A DNA stretch of 55,126 bases from Deltaproteobacteria bacterium (GCA_018399745.1 JAGYNZ010000017.1:1-55126), one strand, 5' to 3'. Counted from the stretch's first letter, positions 16,642 to 26,139 are shown. Made by a program: numbers and translations. Notes: a model not told the origin generated them from the letters alone.

Positions 16642-19041
16642 ATGGACATAGAAGACACTATTACAGATCTGCTTGAGACAGATGACCGGGGAGAGCCTTT
16701 AGAAATACCTGAAGAGCTCCCTCTATTGCCGGTAAGGGACGTGATTGTCTTTCCTTCAATGATCATTCCACTTTTTATTGGAAGAGAGGCCTCTGTCGCC
16801 GCGATAAATGAGGCCATGACCTCTGACAGGATGATTTTTCTTGTCACACAGAAGGACGCCTCAGAAGAGACCCCGTCCAAGGATGGATTGTACAAGACCG
16901 GCGTTGTGGCGATGATAATGAGGACGCTGCAGCTTCCTGACGGACGTCTCAAGGTCCTGGGCCAGGCCCTTGTAAAGGGTACTATTCAGGAATTCCTGCA
17001 AGAGAAGCCTTGCTTTAGGGTCCGTATGAAGACAGTCAAAGAGGAGGAATCCGCTGAGATATCCGTAGAGGTGGAGGCGCTTATTCGAAATATAAGGGAT
17101 CAGGCAGAAAAACTGTTTAATCTCAAGGGTGTCTTTACTCCTGAGATGGGGGCCATCTTGAGTGGTGTTGAGGAGCCGGGCAGGCTGGCGGATATCGTTG
17201 CATCTAATCTTAACTTAAAATCCGCCGAGGCACAGCGTTTGCTGGAAATGACAGATCCCCTGGTGCGTTTAAAGGAAGTAAATAATCTGCTCACAAGGGA
17301 GCTTGAGGTCTCTACTGTGCAGGCCAAAATCCAGTCTGATGCCAAGGAGGAAATGACCAAGACCCAGAGAGAATATTTTCTCCGCGAACAGTTGATGGCC
17401 ATAAGACGGGAGTTGGGAGAAATCGACGAAAAGTCTGAAGAACTGGCGGAGCTGAGAGAGAAGGTCCGTAAGGCCAAGATGCCCAAGGAGGCGGAGAAGG
17501 AAACCCTGAAACAGATCCAGAGGCTTGAGTCCATGCATCCAGAGGCCTCTGAGGCATCTATGGTAAGGACATACATCGATTGGCTGATCGATGTTCCATG
17601 GTCAAAGAACACAAAGGATAAGCTGGATGTGCTCAGGGCACAGAAAATTCTGGACGAGGATCACTATGATCTTGAAAAGGTTAAGGACCGCATCGTTGAA
17701 TATATTGCTGTCAGAAAACTCAACCCTTCTGTAAAAGGACCGATTTTGTGCTTTATAGGTCCACCGGGGGTCGGGAAGACGTCTCTGGGCCGTTCCATAG
17801 CCAGAACCATCGGGAAAAAGTTTATCAGGATATCTCTCGGAGGTGTCAGAGATGAGGCAGAAATTCGGGGTCACCGCAGGACCTATATTGGTGCCCTTCC
17901 AGGAAGAATCATACAGGGACTTAAGAGGGCCGGGAGCAACAATCCTGTTTTCATGATGGATGAGGTGGACAAGATAGGGGCGGACTTTCGGGGGGACCCC
18001 GCTGCCGCCCTTCTCGAGGTTCTCGATCCTGAGCAGAACAATTCATTCACTGATCATTACCTTGATCTGCCTTTTGATCTTTCAAAGGTATTGTTTATAC
18101 TTACGGCAAATGTATCTGATACTATTCCATCGGCCCTTTTTGACAGATTGGAGGTGATTCATCTATCCGGCTATACCAGTGAAGAGAAAAAGGCCATTGC
18201 CAAGAAATATCTGATCCCCAGACAGCTCAAGGAGCACGGGCTTTCAAAGAAGGTCCTGAAGATTTCAGATACCACGCTTATCAGGATAATTTCGGACTAT
18301 ACTCAGGAGGCGGGACTTCGAGAACTGGAGAGGCAGATAGGCGCAATTTGCAGAAAGGTGGCAAGACGGATTGCCGAGAGCGGAAATGCGACCTTTAAAA
18401 TTACCAGCGCCAATATTAAACAGTACCTTGGTATTCCGAAGTATGAGACAGATCTGGAACAGGAAGAGAGCCAGATAGGGGTCGTAACAGGGCTTGCATG
18501 GACCCCTTTCGGTGGAGAGATTCTTCGTGTTGAGGCCAGCATCATGAAGGGTAAGGGGAAACTGACCCTTACCGGACTGATGGGTGAGGTCATGAAGGAG
18601 TCAGCCCAGGCTGCCTTAAGTTATGCAAGATCCAGGGCCGAAGAGCTTGGTATTGACCCTAAGGTCTTTGAGGAAAAGGACATACACATCCATGTGCCGG
18701 CCGGGGCCATACCCAAGGACGGTCCTTCCGCAGGCATAACCCTTACCACGGCCCTTGTCTCTGTCCTGGTTCATCGGCCAGTCAGTAAGGATGTGGTCAT
18801 GACCGGGGAAATAACCTTGCGCGGCAGGATACTTTCCGTCGGAGGGATAAAGGAAAAGGCCCTGGCGGCATTGAGGGCCGGCATTTATACTGTTATAATT
18901 CCAGAGCAAAACCTGATAGACTTGGAAGAGATACCGGCAAATATTCGCAGAAAGCTCGATTTTAAGCCGGTTCGGCATATGGACGAGGTGCTGGATATTA
19001 CTATTGGGCCTCGGCCCTGGGCAAATATAAATAGCGAATGA
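16642..19041 (+). CDS. lon: ATP-dependent Lon protease
   Basis: A 799-residue cytoplasmic AAA+ serine protease that degrades misfolded and regulatory proteins. The N-terminal substrate-binding domain begins LPLLPVRDVIVFPSMIIPLF, a coiled stretch follows, then the AAA+ module (Walker A GPPGVGKT near 373; FMMDEVDKIG) and the C-terminal protease domain with catalytic S696 in PKDGPSAGIT and K739 in GGIKEKALAA. All key residues are present and the length is standard. A MITE-like element occupies the upstream region and may carry or disturb its promoter; no heat-shock promoter is evident. Confidence 0.98.
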   Translation: MDIEDTITDLLETDDRGEPLEIPEELPLLPVRDVIVFPSMIIPLFIGREASVAAINEAMTSDRMIFLVTQKDASEETPSKDGLYKTGVVAMIMRTLQLPDGRLKVLGQALVKGTIQEFLQEKPCFRVRMKTVKEEESAEISVEVEALIRNIRDQAEKLFNLKGVFTPEMGAILSGVEEPGRLADIVASNLNLKSAEAQRLLEMTDPLVRLKEVNNLLTRELEVSTVQAKIQSDAKEEMTKTQREYFLREQLMAIRRELGEIDEKSEELAELREKVRKAKMPKEAEKETLKQIQRLESMHPEASEASMVRTYIDWLIDVPWSKNTKDKLDVLRAQKILDEDHYDLEKVKDRIVEYIAVRKLNPSVKGPILCFIGPPGVGKTSLGRSIARTIGKKFIRISLGGVRDEAEIRGHRRTYIGALPGRIIQGLKRAGSNNPVFMMDEVDKIGADFRGDPAAALLEVLDPEQNNSFTDHYLDLPFDLSKVLFILTANVSDTIPSALFDRLEVIHLSGYTSEEKKAIAKKYLIPRQLKEHGLSKKVLKISDTTLIRIISDYTQEAGLRELERQIGAICRKVARRIAESGNATFKITSANIKQYLGIPKYETDLEQEESQIGVVTGLAWTPFGGEILRVEASIMKGKGKLTLTGLMGEVMKESAQAALSYARSRAEELGIDPKVFEEKDIHIHVPAGAIPKDGPSAGITLTTALVSVLVHRPVSKDVVMTGEITLRGRILSVGGIKEKALAALRAGIYTVIIPEQNLIDLEEIPANIRRKLDFKPVRHMDEVLDITIGPRPWANINSE

Positions 19042-19089
19042 GACCACCGTTTACATTTTCATGCATTGAAATTATTCAATGGAGTACTT

Positions 19090-20262
19090 ATGCACATGAG
19101 GATTGATCGCGATCGCCTGGCTGACACGTTCAGGCAACTTGTTTCGATAGACAGCCCCTCAAGAGAAGAGAAGGGTATGGCAGACTGTATCAGGAAAATC
19201 CTGAAAGAGGAAACAGGGGCAGAGGTTATAGAAGATCGATCACAGAGTCAGACAGGCTCTGAAAGCGGCAACATCATTGCACGAATTCCAGGCACAGAGA
19301 AGGTGACACCGCTATTTTTCAATGCCCACATGGACACCGTGGAACCTGGAAGAGGAATCAAGGCAGTCTTAAAGGACGGGATTTTTCATAGTGATGGGTC
19401 CACAGTCCTGGGCGCAGATGATAAGGCGGCTGTAGCCATACTCATTGAGGTGGCAAGGCTGCTAAAAGAGCATCGGGTCTCTCATGGTCCTATTGAGTTT
19501 CTGTTTACCGTATGCGAGGAAATCGGACTGCTGGGGGCCAAATCGCTGGATACTGCTTTGCTCGAGGCCAAGGCCGGGTATGTTCTTGATTCAGATGATC
19601 CGGAAGTCTTAATAAATCAAGCACCCTGTGCCGTTCGTTTCAAGGTCAGGGTTGTTGGCAAGGCTGCCCACGCGGGTCTTAATCCAGAACTGGGAATAAA
19701 TGCCATACAGGTTGCAGCCAGGGCACTGGGAGAAGTACCCATAGGCCGCATTGATGAGTATACCACTGCCAATATCGGCTTGATACGTGGTGGCAAGGCG
19801 ACCAACATAGTACCTGAAGAAGTGGAGCTGGAGGGCGAGATCCGCAGCCACAATCCTCAAAAATTAAAGGAAGTGTGGGACCAGATCCTCGGGGCTTTTC
19901 ACAGAATCGTCCTGGAATTTAATCCGGGGGAAAAACACTGCCAGGAAAATCCGGGATTTCCCTTGATTAAGACAGAGGTAACTGACGATTATCCTCTGAT
20001 GTCGGTCTTTGAAGGGCACCCCGTGATTACCACTGCCGTGAAAGCGGCAAAGGGACTTGGGAGGGAGCTCAGATTAAATATGACCGGAGGTGGGAGCGAT
20101 GCCAACATCTTCAACTCCAAAGGCCTTGCTGCAGTGATTATGGGCGTTGGTATGCAGAATGTCCACTCCACATCAGAGTATATAAGGCTGGATGATATGA
20201 CAGCTGCTGCAGAGCTGGTATTGGAGATAATAGGGAAATGGGATGTGACCGAGGGGCCTTGA
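19090..20262 (+). CDS. M20-family metallopeptidase (PepT-like)
   Basis: A 390-residue cytoplasmic zinc aminopeptidase of the M20/M25 clan. Metal and catalytic motifs are NAHMDTVEPG, LGADDKAAVA, VCEEIGLLGA and the final HSTSEYI. The family resembles peptidase T and its Gram-positive 'PepT-like' relatives, so short peptides are the likely substrate. ATG 19090 is used because aatggagt precedes it at good spacing; a TTG at 19066 would add eight residues, and ATG 19096 is also possible. It follows lon closely and may share its transcript, which would link degradation of proteins to peptide breakdown. Confidence 0.9.
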   Translation: MHMRIDRDRLADTFRQLVSIDSPSREEKGMADCIRKILKEETGAEVIEDRSQSQTGSESGNIIARIPGTEKVTPLFFNAHMDTVEPGRGIKAVLKDGIFHSDGSTVLGADDKAAVAILIEVARLLKEHRVSHGPIEFLFTVCEEIGLLGAKSLDTALLEAKAGYVLDSDDPEVLINQAPCAVRFKVRVVGKAAHAGLNPELGINAIQVAARALGEVPIGRIDEYTTANIGLIRGGKATNIVPEEVELEGEIRSHNPQKLKEVWDQILGAFHRIVLEFNPGEKHCQENPGFPLIKTEVTDDYPLMSVFEGHPVITTAVKAAKGLGRELRLNMTGGGSDANIFNSKGLAAVIMGVGMQNVHSTSEYIRLDDMTAAAELVLEIIGKWDVTEGP

Positions 20263-20265
20263 GGC

Positions 20266-20538
20266 TCATGATTTCTTTTGTTGATCCCGAAACTTGTTTC
20301 TGCACTTGTCGCTGCAGAAGTAATATGTCTTTCCTTGCCAATTAAGGGATAAGGCATCCCTTTTAGCGCAATAGACGCCGCATACAGGATCCTGTACCAG
20401 TATATCTGTTACAGGTGGCTTACCATCATGTTTTGAACCGGTTTTCAAAACCTTTCGCGATTTGAGGCCTTTTAAAAGGCCTTTTATGACATAAAAGGCC
20501 AACAGGAATAAGACAGAAAGCAAAATAAAGCGCACCAT
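20266..20538 (-). CDS. Small membrane-anchored TRASH-domain protein
   Basis: A 90-residue protein with one N-terminal membrane helix (about 2-25) and a cytoplasmic or periplasmic C-terminal domain containing DPVCGVYCAKRDAL and YYFCSDKCRNKF. The cysteine pattern is that of the TRASH/YHS-like metal-binding fold, and similar small 'PP0621-like' proteins are common in Proteobacteria. Function unknown; metal sensing or binding is inferred from the cysteines. It starts 7 bases after folK stops, so it is the last gene of the dap-folK cluster. Confidence 0.8.
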   Translation of the reverse strand: MVRFILLSVLFLLAFYVIKGLLKGLKSRKVLKTGSKHDGKPPVTDILVQDPVCGVYCAKRDALSLNWQGKTYYFCSDKCRNKFRDQQKKS

Positions 20539-20545
20539 GGGTTAT

Positions 20546-21082
20546 CTACTCCCCCTGTGTTTCTTTTTGATTCAGTTTACGGATTACCGGGCCGTCTTCA
20601 GGAAGTTCAGCCAGGAGTTCCAGCACTGTTTTATTCCATGGAATAAGCAAGAGATTTGGGGCAAGCTCAGCCCAGGGAGTCAGCACGAAACGCCTGGTGG
20701 AAAGGCGGGGATGAGGCACATAAATGTGGTGATTGGATGTCCGGATTAGCACCCCTTCCATAAAGAGCAAATCCAGATCAATAGGCCTGTCTTCTTTTCC
20801 CTTTCGGACTCGACCCATGGCATTTTCAATTTTCAGCAGGTTGGAAAGCAGATCCTCGGGGCCAAGGGCGGTAATTATTTCTGCCACGGCATTTATGAAC
20901 CATTGGGAAGTCTCTATGTCAACCGGCTCGGTCTCATACCAGTGTGAGCAGCGTAAAAGATCTATTTTGGGATGGGCGGACAACAGGTCAAGGGCCTTAA
21001 CGCAATTTTCAATCCTATTCCCAAGATTGGCCCCCAGACCAATATAGGCCTTTTCCCAGCCGTGCGTTCTATCAGACACCAA
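20546..21082 (-). CDS. folK: HPPK: 6-hydroxymethyl-7,8-dihydropterin pyrophosphokinase
   Basis: A 178-residue folate-pathway enzyme that transfers pyrophosphate from ATP to hydroxymethyl-dihydropterin. It shows AYIGLGANLGNR at the start, SHWYETEPV, FINAV and the metal/substrate motif GKEDRPIDLDLLF followed by PHPRLSTRRFVLTP. Length and motifs are standard. It lies 23 bases after dapL on the same strand. A few residues before AYIGLG are uncertain as to start. Confidence 0.96.
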   Translation of the reverse strand: MVSDRTHGWEKAYIGLGANLGNRIENCVKALDLLSAHPKIDLLRCSHWYETEPVDIETSQWFINAVAEIITALGPEDLLSNLLKIENAMGRVRKGKEDRPIDLDLLFMEGVLIRTSNHHIYVPHPRLSTRRFVLTPWAELAPNLLLIPWNKTVLELLAELPEDGPVIRKLNQKETQGE

Positions 21083-21105
21083 ATTTTATCGTATTCCCGA
21101 TTCCA

Positions 21106-22269
21106 TTAAAGTATTTGTCTAAATCTCTCGACAGCCTCTGCAAGACGCTCTTTTGATACGGTTAACGCCATGCGTACATAACCCTCACCGGATTGGCCAA
21201 AGCCGTTTCCAGGTGTACAGACTACCCCGGCCTGTTCCAGCAGTAAAGAGCTGAAATCCTTGGATGTATAACCTTTAGGAACCGGGGTCCAGATATAAAA
21301 GGTGGCTTTGGGAACAGGGGTATCAAGGCCCAGGTCCTGCAGACCGGAGACCAGGATGTCCCTGCGCTCGCTATATATCTCCTGCATTTTGCGGATACAG
21401 GATTGATCACTTTCAAGTGCTGCGATGCCGGCCTCCTGAACGGCCTCAAATTGTCCGGAATCCATATTGGATTTCACCTGTGCAAGCGGACCGATCAGCT
21501 CCGGGTTTCCTACTGCAAATCCTATGCGCCAACCGGTCATGTTGTAAGTCTTTGACAGTGAATGAAATTCCAGACCTACTTCTTTGGCACCCGCAGTTTC
21601 GAGGAAGCTTGGGGCGATATATCCATCATATGTCATTTCGCTGTAAGCATTGTCGTGACAGACGATAATGTTGTTTTCCTTTGCAAAATGAACGACCCTG
21701 GCAAAGAACTCCGGCGGGGCCACTGCGGCAGTTGGATTGTTCGGATAATTGATCCACAGGATTTTTGCCCTTTTCCGGATATCGTCCGGTATGGAGTCAA
21801 GGTCCGGCAGAAAATCGTTTTCAGCAATCAACGGCAGATAGTAAGTCTTACCGCCGCTAAAGAGTGTTCCAATATTATAAACAGGGTACCCAGGCGTAGT
21901 TACCAGTACCACATCACCAGGATCTACGAATGCGAAAGGGAAATGAGCTATACCCTCTTTTGATCCTATAAGGACAACTACCTCGCTGGCAGGATCAAAT
22001 GACAGGTTAAACCTCTTTTTATACCATTCGGCCGCTGCTTTACGGAAAGAAAGCATGCCTCGGGATGATGGATAACGGTGATACTGAGCCTTCTGAACAG
22101 AATCCAGCATGCGTTCCACAATAAACTTGGGTGTGGGCAGATCCGGATCACCAATACCTAAATCAATAATATCTACACCTTTTTTCCGGACCTCGGCCTT
22201 CATTCGGTCGAGCTCCAGGAAGAGATATGGCGGCAGCTGTTGTAATCGCGCGGATTTTGTAAAAATCAT
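21106..22269 (-). CDS. dapL: LL-diaminopimelate aminotransferase
   Basis: A 387-residue pyridoxal-phosphate enzyme that converts tetrahydrodipicolinate directly to LL-diaminopimelate with glutamate, bypassing the DapD-C-E steps. Fold-type I motifs are present: NYPNNPTA, DNAYSEM and SLSKTYNMTGWR with the Schiff-base lysine; the N-terminal SARLQQLPPYLFLELD fits the DapL/LL-DAP-AT group rather than generic aspartate aminotransferases. Location next to dapA and dapB supports this strongly. A MITE-like element separates it from dapB upstream, which may affect its transcription. Confidence 0.93.
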   Translation of the reverse strand: MIFTKSARLQQLPPYLFLELDRMKAEVRKKGVDIIDLGIGDPDLPTPKFIVERMLDSVQKAQYHRYPSSRGMLSFRKAAAEWYKKRFNLSFDPASEVVVLIGSKEGIAHFPFAFVDPGDVVLVTTPGYPVYNIGTLFSGGKTYYLPLIAENDFLPDLDSIPDDIRKRAKILWINYPNNPTAAVAPPEFFARVVHFAKENNIIVCHDNAYSEMTYDGYIAPSFLETAGAKEVGLEFHSLSKTYNMTGWRIGFAVGNPELIGPLAQVKSNMDSGQFEAVQEAGIAALESDQSCIRKMQEIYSERRDILVSGLQDLGLDTPVPKATFYIWTPVPKGYTSKDFSSLLLEQAGVVCTPGNGFGQSGEGYVRMALTVSKERLAEAVERFRQIL

Positions 22270-22293
22270 TGAAAAGACCTCGAATTTGTCATT

Positions 22294-22456
22294 CTTTAAC
22301 CTAAATTAAGCGGTCAGCTATTAATGTAATGATTACCGAAAGTTCTGCTATTACAAACCTTTACCCATTGGGTGTTATTTCTCATTAACGTAATACCTTG
22401 ATTTTTCAAAGCTAAACGCTAATGGCTGACAGCTAATCGCTCAATTCAGGTTTAAG
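22294..22456. repeat. MITE-like element, copy 2 (between dapB and dapL)
   Basis: A 163-base non-coding element with imperfect 19-base terminal inverted repeats (22294-22312 and 22438-22456, 16 of 19 matching; core cctaaattaagcg / cgctcaattcagg). Internally it shares the gtcagctattaatg...aatgatt block and the ggtgttattt...attaa.gtaata block with the reverse complement of copy 1. It interrupts the dap cluster between dapB and dapL. The copies have diverged, so neither insertion is recent. Confidence 0.72.
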
Positions 22457-22473
22457 GGAAGAGGAAAAAATAA

Positions 22474-23277
22474 TTATTTGAGCCCCAACACATCCTGCAT
22501 ATCATAAAACCCCGGTGGCCGGTCAACGATCCAGAGGGCTGCTCTCACTGCCCCTTTTGCGAATGTATCCCGGTTTGAGGCCTTATGAACGATCTCAATA
22601 CGTTCACCTGTGCCCCCGAAAAGCACCGTGTGTTCACCAACGATGTCCCCGGCTCGCAGGGTCTGAATGCCTATTTCTTTTTTGGTCCTTTCACCGATGA
22701 ATCCATGCCTTTCAAATAGACCCACCTCTTCGAAATCCCTGTCGAGAGAGGCGGCAATAACCCTGCCTAATTGAAGGGCCGTGCCGCTCGGGGCGTCTTT
22801 TTTCATTCTGTGATGTGCCTCGACAATCTCAACATCATAGTCATCACCAAGTACCCTGGCTGCGGTGTCAACGAGCCTGTAAAGCAGATTAATCCCCACG
22901 CTCATATTGGGTGCCAGTATACAGGGGAAATCCTTTGAGAGTCGCCTGATTTCGCCAAGTTCTTCACTTGTTAATCCCGTGGTTCCTATAACCATTGATT
23001 TTCCGCGTAAGGCTGCGATGCGGGAGTGGTTCAGACTGGCTTCACCAACAGTGAAATCTATGATGACATCTCCCTGATCTATAACGGAATCAAGACTGTC
23101 TGCCACGGTAACTCCCAATGGCTCGATTCCCGCAATGACCCCGGCATCCTTCCCGACAGCAGGGCTGTCCGGGTGTTCAAATGCCGCCTTGAGAGTGATG
23201 CCTTCGGTATTATGAATCATGTTTGTTATGCGACCGCCCATGCGGCCATCTGCACCGGCTACTATAGCTCGGACCAT
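22474..23277 (-). CDS. dapB: 4-hydroxy-tetrahydrodipicolinate reductase
   Basis: A 267-residue NAD(P)H-dependent reductase in diaminopimelate and lysine synthesis. The dinucleotide-binding start (VRAIVAGADGRMGGRI) and the active-site segment IVEAHHRMKKDAPSGTAL are both clear. A strong aggagg-type site lies just before the ATG. It follows dapA with a 239-base gap, so it may have its own promoter. Confidence 0.97.
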   Translation of the reverse strand: MVRAIVAGADGRMGGRITNMIHNTEGITLKAAFEHPDSPAVGKDAGVIAGIEPLGVTVADSLDSVIDQGDVIIDFTVGEASLNHSRIAALRGKSMVIGTTGLTSEELGEIRRLSKDFPCILAPNMSVGINLLYRLVDTAARVLGDDYDVEIVEAHHRMKKDAPSGTALQLGRVIAASLDRDFEEVGLFERHGFIGERTKKEIGIQTLRAGDIVGEHTVLFGGTGERIEIVHKASNRDTFAKGAVRAALWIVDRPPGFYDMQDVLGLK

Positions 23278-23516
23278 GTTTCCTCCTAAAACTCAGCGGT
23301 CGAGCAATCTGATTTTTTTTACGACCGCCGGATTATCGAATATTAAATTGTTATTGTACTGCACAAAACCCGGAAAATATATTTCCGCTAAAAAACCATA
23401 TATGAAAAGCGAGAAATCCTACCTGTACTTTAATAGGAGCTGCCTTTTGTGCATTCCCAGTGAATAAAAAAATTGAAGCAATTCCCCGGATTCTGTTTTA
23501 TCAGCAGAACCAATTC

Positions 23517-24455
23517 TTACTTGACCAGCTTGAGTCCCTGCAGAATGCCTCTCAGCTTCTTCGTGTTGGCTTCACTCATCGGGGCCAGGGGGAGACGAAC
23601 TTCATCTGTTGGTATCTTGCCCATCATCGCAAGAGCGGTCTTGGCCGGAACGGGATTTGTCTCATAAAAAAGGGCGTCAAACAGCGGGAATAGTTTTAGA
23701 TTCAGCTGGCGCGCCCTTATAAGGTTACCCTTTTTAAATGCGTTTACCATAGCGGCCATTTCCTTCGGTACGACGTTTGATGCAACAGAAATGACACCCC
23801 TGCCTCCAATGGTCATGATGGGGAAGGCGGTAAAGTCGTCTCCGGACAGCACTATGAAGTTTTTAGGGCACAGCCGGATCACATCTGTTACCTGTCTCAA
23901 ACTCCCTGTCGCTTCCTTTATTCCAATAACGTATCTGTTTTTGGCGCAGCGCGCTACTGTTTCGGGAAGCATGTTTACACTCGTACGTCCGGGCACGTTG
24001 TAAAGGACCATGGGAAACCTGCATTCATCCGCAACGGCCATAAAGTGCCTATATAATCCTTCCTGACTGGGCTTGTTATAATAGGGTGTGATCACCAGGG
24101 CCGCGTCCGCACCGGCATTCTTCGCATGCTTTGTGAGCATGACAGTCTCTGTGGTTGAGTTGGATCCTGTTCCGGCGATTACCGGTACACGACCCTTGAC
24201 GGTCTCTACAGTGACCTCCACTACTCTCATATGTTCTTCATGGCTCAGGGTGGCAGATTCGCCGGTAGTACCGCAAGGTACTATGCAATGGGTCCCTGCC
24301 TTTATATTCCAATCTATAAGGTTCTTGAGGGCCTTCTCATCCAGTTTTCCGTCCTTGAATGGGGTTACTATGGCAACAATGGCCCCACCGATCTCTTTTT
24401 TTTGTCCCTTGCGCGTATTTTCCCCCTTTTTACCTGCCGTGATCTTTTTCGCCAT
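23517..24455 (-). CDS. dapA: 4-hydroxy-tetrahydrodipicolinate synthase
   Basis: A TIM-barrel aldolase of 312 residues that condenses pyruvate with aspartate semialdehyde. It shows IVAIVTPFKDGKLD, CGTTGESATLSHEEH, YNVPGRTSVNM with the catalytic tyrosine, and GIKEATG with the Schiff-base lysine. ATG 24455 has a good ggagggt site; a longer frame to 24506 does not. Before the barrel there is a lysine-rich tail of about 24 residues (KKITAGKKGENTRKGQKK) that most family members lack. It heads the dapA-dapB-dapL-folK cluster. Confidence 0.96.
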   Translation of the reverse strand: MAKKITAGKKGENTRKGQKKEIGGAIVAIVTPFKDGKLDEKALKNLIDWNIKAGTHCIVPCGTTGESATLSHEEHMRVVEVTVETVKGRVPVIAGTGSNSTTETVMLTKHAKNAGADAALVITPYYNKPSQEGLYRHFMAVADECRFPMVLYNVPGRTSVNMLPETVARCAKNRYVIGIKEATGSLRQVTDVIRLCPKNFIVLSGDDFTAFPIMTIGGRGVISVASNVVPKEMAAMVNAFKKGNLIRARQLNLKLFPLFDALFYETNPVPAKTALAMMGKIPTDEVRLPLAPMSEANTKKLRGILQGLKLVK

Positions 24456-24777
24456 AATGTTTACCCTCCACTCGTACGACTTTTCTGAAATTTTTTTGAA
24501 AAGCATTCATTGTTTGATATATAGATTATTAAAGGTTTTATTGTCTGAGGGCAAGTACCGTTAAGAATAATTAGAGGATGGAAAAATTCAGTAATTCGAT
24601 AATTTAAGGTCTGAGGTATGTACTGGACAATCTCAAATTCCTCTAACAGTTTGAAATTATAGGAAACAGGGGACATCCTCATCATTCCGATGAAGGTCGG
24701 AATCCGGGTTTTTTCAAGGCGTTCAAGTTCTGTACGCCGGTTGAGGTCAGTAATGAAAAGAAAAGTTGGATCCTCGA
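24456..24777. other. Divergent intergenic region between dapA and the PrsR-type regulator
   Basis: About 320 bases between two divergently transcribed genes. It should hold the promoters for both, but I cannot point to a convincing sigma-70 pair, a PrsR-type site or a lysine riboswitch. AT-rich near dapA, more GC-rich near the regulator. Confidence 0.4.
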
Positions 24778-26139
24778 GTGAATAAAAAAAGACTTTTAGT
24801 CATTGAAGACGAGATCTCAGTGGCCAAACAGCTCAAGTGGGGTCTGGGAAAGGATTATGAGATAACTGTTGCCTCTGAAGCAGATGAGGCCAGACAGCTT
24901 TTGTCTGCCGAAGTATTCCCGGTAGCGACCCTTGATCTCGGGCTGCCCCCAACGCCGGATACCTCGCAACAGGGTTTCAGTCTCCTGGAACGTATGTCTT
25001 CTCTTGCCCCTTATACCAAAGTGATCGTCATTACCGGCAGTACTGAAGAAAAAAACGCCATCCGGGCCATTGCGTTGGGGGCGGCCGATTTCTGCCCCAA
25101 ACCCATAGACTTGAAGATATTAAAAATTATTCTTTCCCGCACATTCAGGATCTATGAACTGGAGGAGGCCAACCGGCGGCTGCAAAGGCAAACCAACGAA
25201 ACAGGCTCTTTCTGCGGTATGCTCGCAGTCTCTGCAGACATGGGCAAGTTGTTTGAGCGCATCAGGCAGGTAAGTGAAACCGATTATCCTGTCCTTATAT
25301 GCGGAGAAAGCGGTACCGGCAAGGAGATGGCAGCCAGGGCAATCCACAGCCAGAGTCGAAGGGCCTCAAAGCCTCTGATTATCATCAACTGCGGGGCTAT
25401 TCCTGAAAATCTGCTGGAGAGCGAGCTTTTCGGCCATGAAAAGGGGGCCTTCACCGGGGCGGCAGGTCGAAAGATCGGCAAATTTGAACAGGCTGACCAT
25501 GGGACTATATTTCTGGATGAGATCGGTGAACTGCCCCTTGCACTTCAGGTGAAAATATTACGATTTCTGCAGGAACACACCATTGAACGCCTGGGCGGAA
25601 CAAAGACAATTACATTGGATGTACGCATTATGGCAGCCACTAATACCAATCTGGAGGAGGCGGTCAGGCGGGGAACATTCCGCGAAGACCTTTTACACCG
25701 ACTCAATGTCGTACCCCTGAAAATCCCCGGTCTCAGGGAGCGAACTGAAGATATCTTACTCCTGGCCCATCGGTTTCTTCAGGAAGAAGTCTATAAGCTG
25801 CAGCGCGGCCAGGTAACATTCTCGCCGGCAGCTGCTGCTGCCCTGACTGCATATGCCTGGCCCGGCAATGTCAGAGAGCTCCAAAACCGCATCTGCCGGG
25901 CGCTCAGTACTAATACCGGTCGAGTCATTGAGCCCGGAGATCTGGGGCTCGAAGACGCGGCCTCAGAACAGAATGAAAAACTACTCACCCTGAAATCAGC
26001 CCGTGAAGAAGCGGAGATAAATACCATACGCCGGGCCCTGGCAATAACCGGCAACAACATCAGCCAGGCAGCCAGACTCCTTGATACCAGCCGGCCCACT
26101 CTGCATGACCTGGTTAAAAAACACGGAATAGGTGTATAA
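24778..26139 (+). CDS. prsR: PrsR-type PEP-CTERM response regulator (sigma-54 activator)
   Basis: A 453-residue NtrC-like activator: receiver domain (about 4-120, phospho-acceptor D53 in ATLDLGLPP), AAA+ sigma-54 interaction domain (Walker A GESGTGKE; the sigma-54 loop GAFTGA in HEKGAFTGA; Walker B-like GTIFLDEIGEL) and a C-terminal Fis-type helix-turn-helix (NNISQAARLLDTSRPTLHDLVKK). The receiver's wording (RLLVIEDE, QLKWGL, TLDLGLPP.PD...GF.LLE, KVIVITG) matches the PEP-CTERM-box regulator family (TIGR02915) as I remember it. GTG 24778 gives the family-like MNKKRLLVIEDE start; TTG 24766 is an alternative. Its partner kinase PrsK is not in the window. It faces a PEP-CTERM gene across a shared terminator. 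Confidence 0.88.
   Translation: MNKKRLLVIEDEISVAKQLKWGLGKDYEITVASEADEARQLLSAEVFPVATLDLGLPPTPDTSQQGFSLLERMSSLAPYTKVIVITGSTEEKNAIRAIALGAADFCPKPIDLKILKIILSRTFRIYELEEANRRLQRQTNETGSFCGMLAVSADMGKLFERIRQVSETDYPVLICGESGTGKEMAARAIHSQSRRASKPLIIINCGAIPENLLESELFGHEKGAFTGAAGRKIGKFEQADHGTIFLDEIGELPLALQVKILRFLQEHTIERLGGTKTITLDVRIMAATNTNLEEAVRRGTFREDLLHRLNVVPLKIPGLRERTEDILLLAHRFLQEEVYKLQRGQVTFSPAAAAALTAYAWPGNVRELQNRICRALSTNTGRVIEPGDLGLEDAASEQNEKLLTLKSAREEAEINTIRRALAITGNNISQAARLLDTSRPTLHDLVKKHGIGV

Noticed and set aside
24456-24777. Lysine riboswitch upstream of dapA
   Set aside because: No conserved multi-helix pattern or terminator is visible, and this class is not expected in this lineage.
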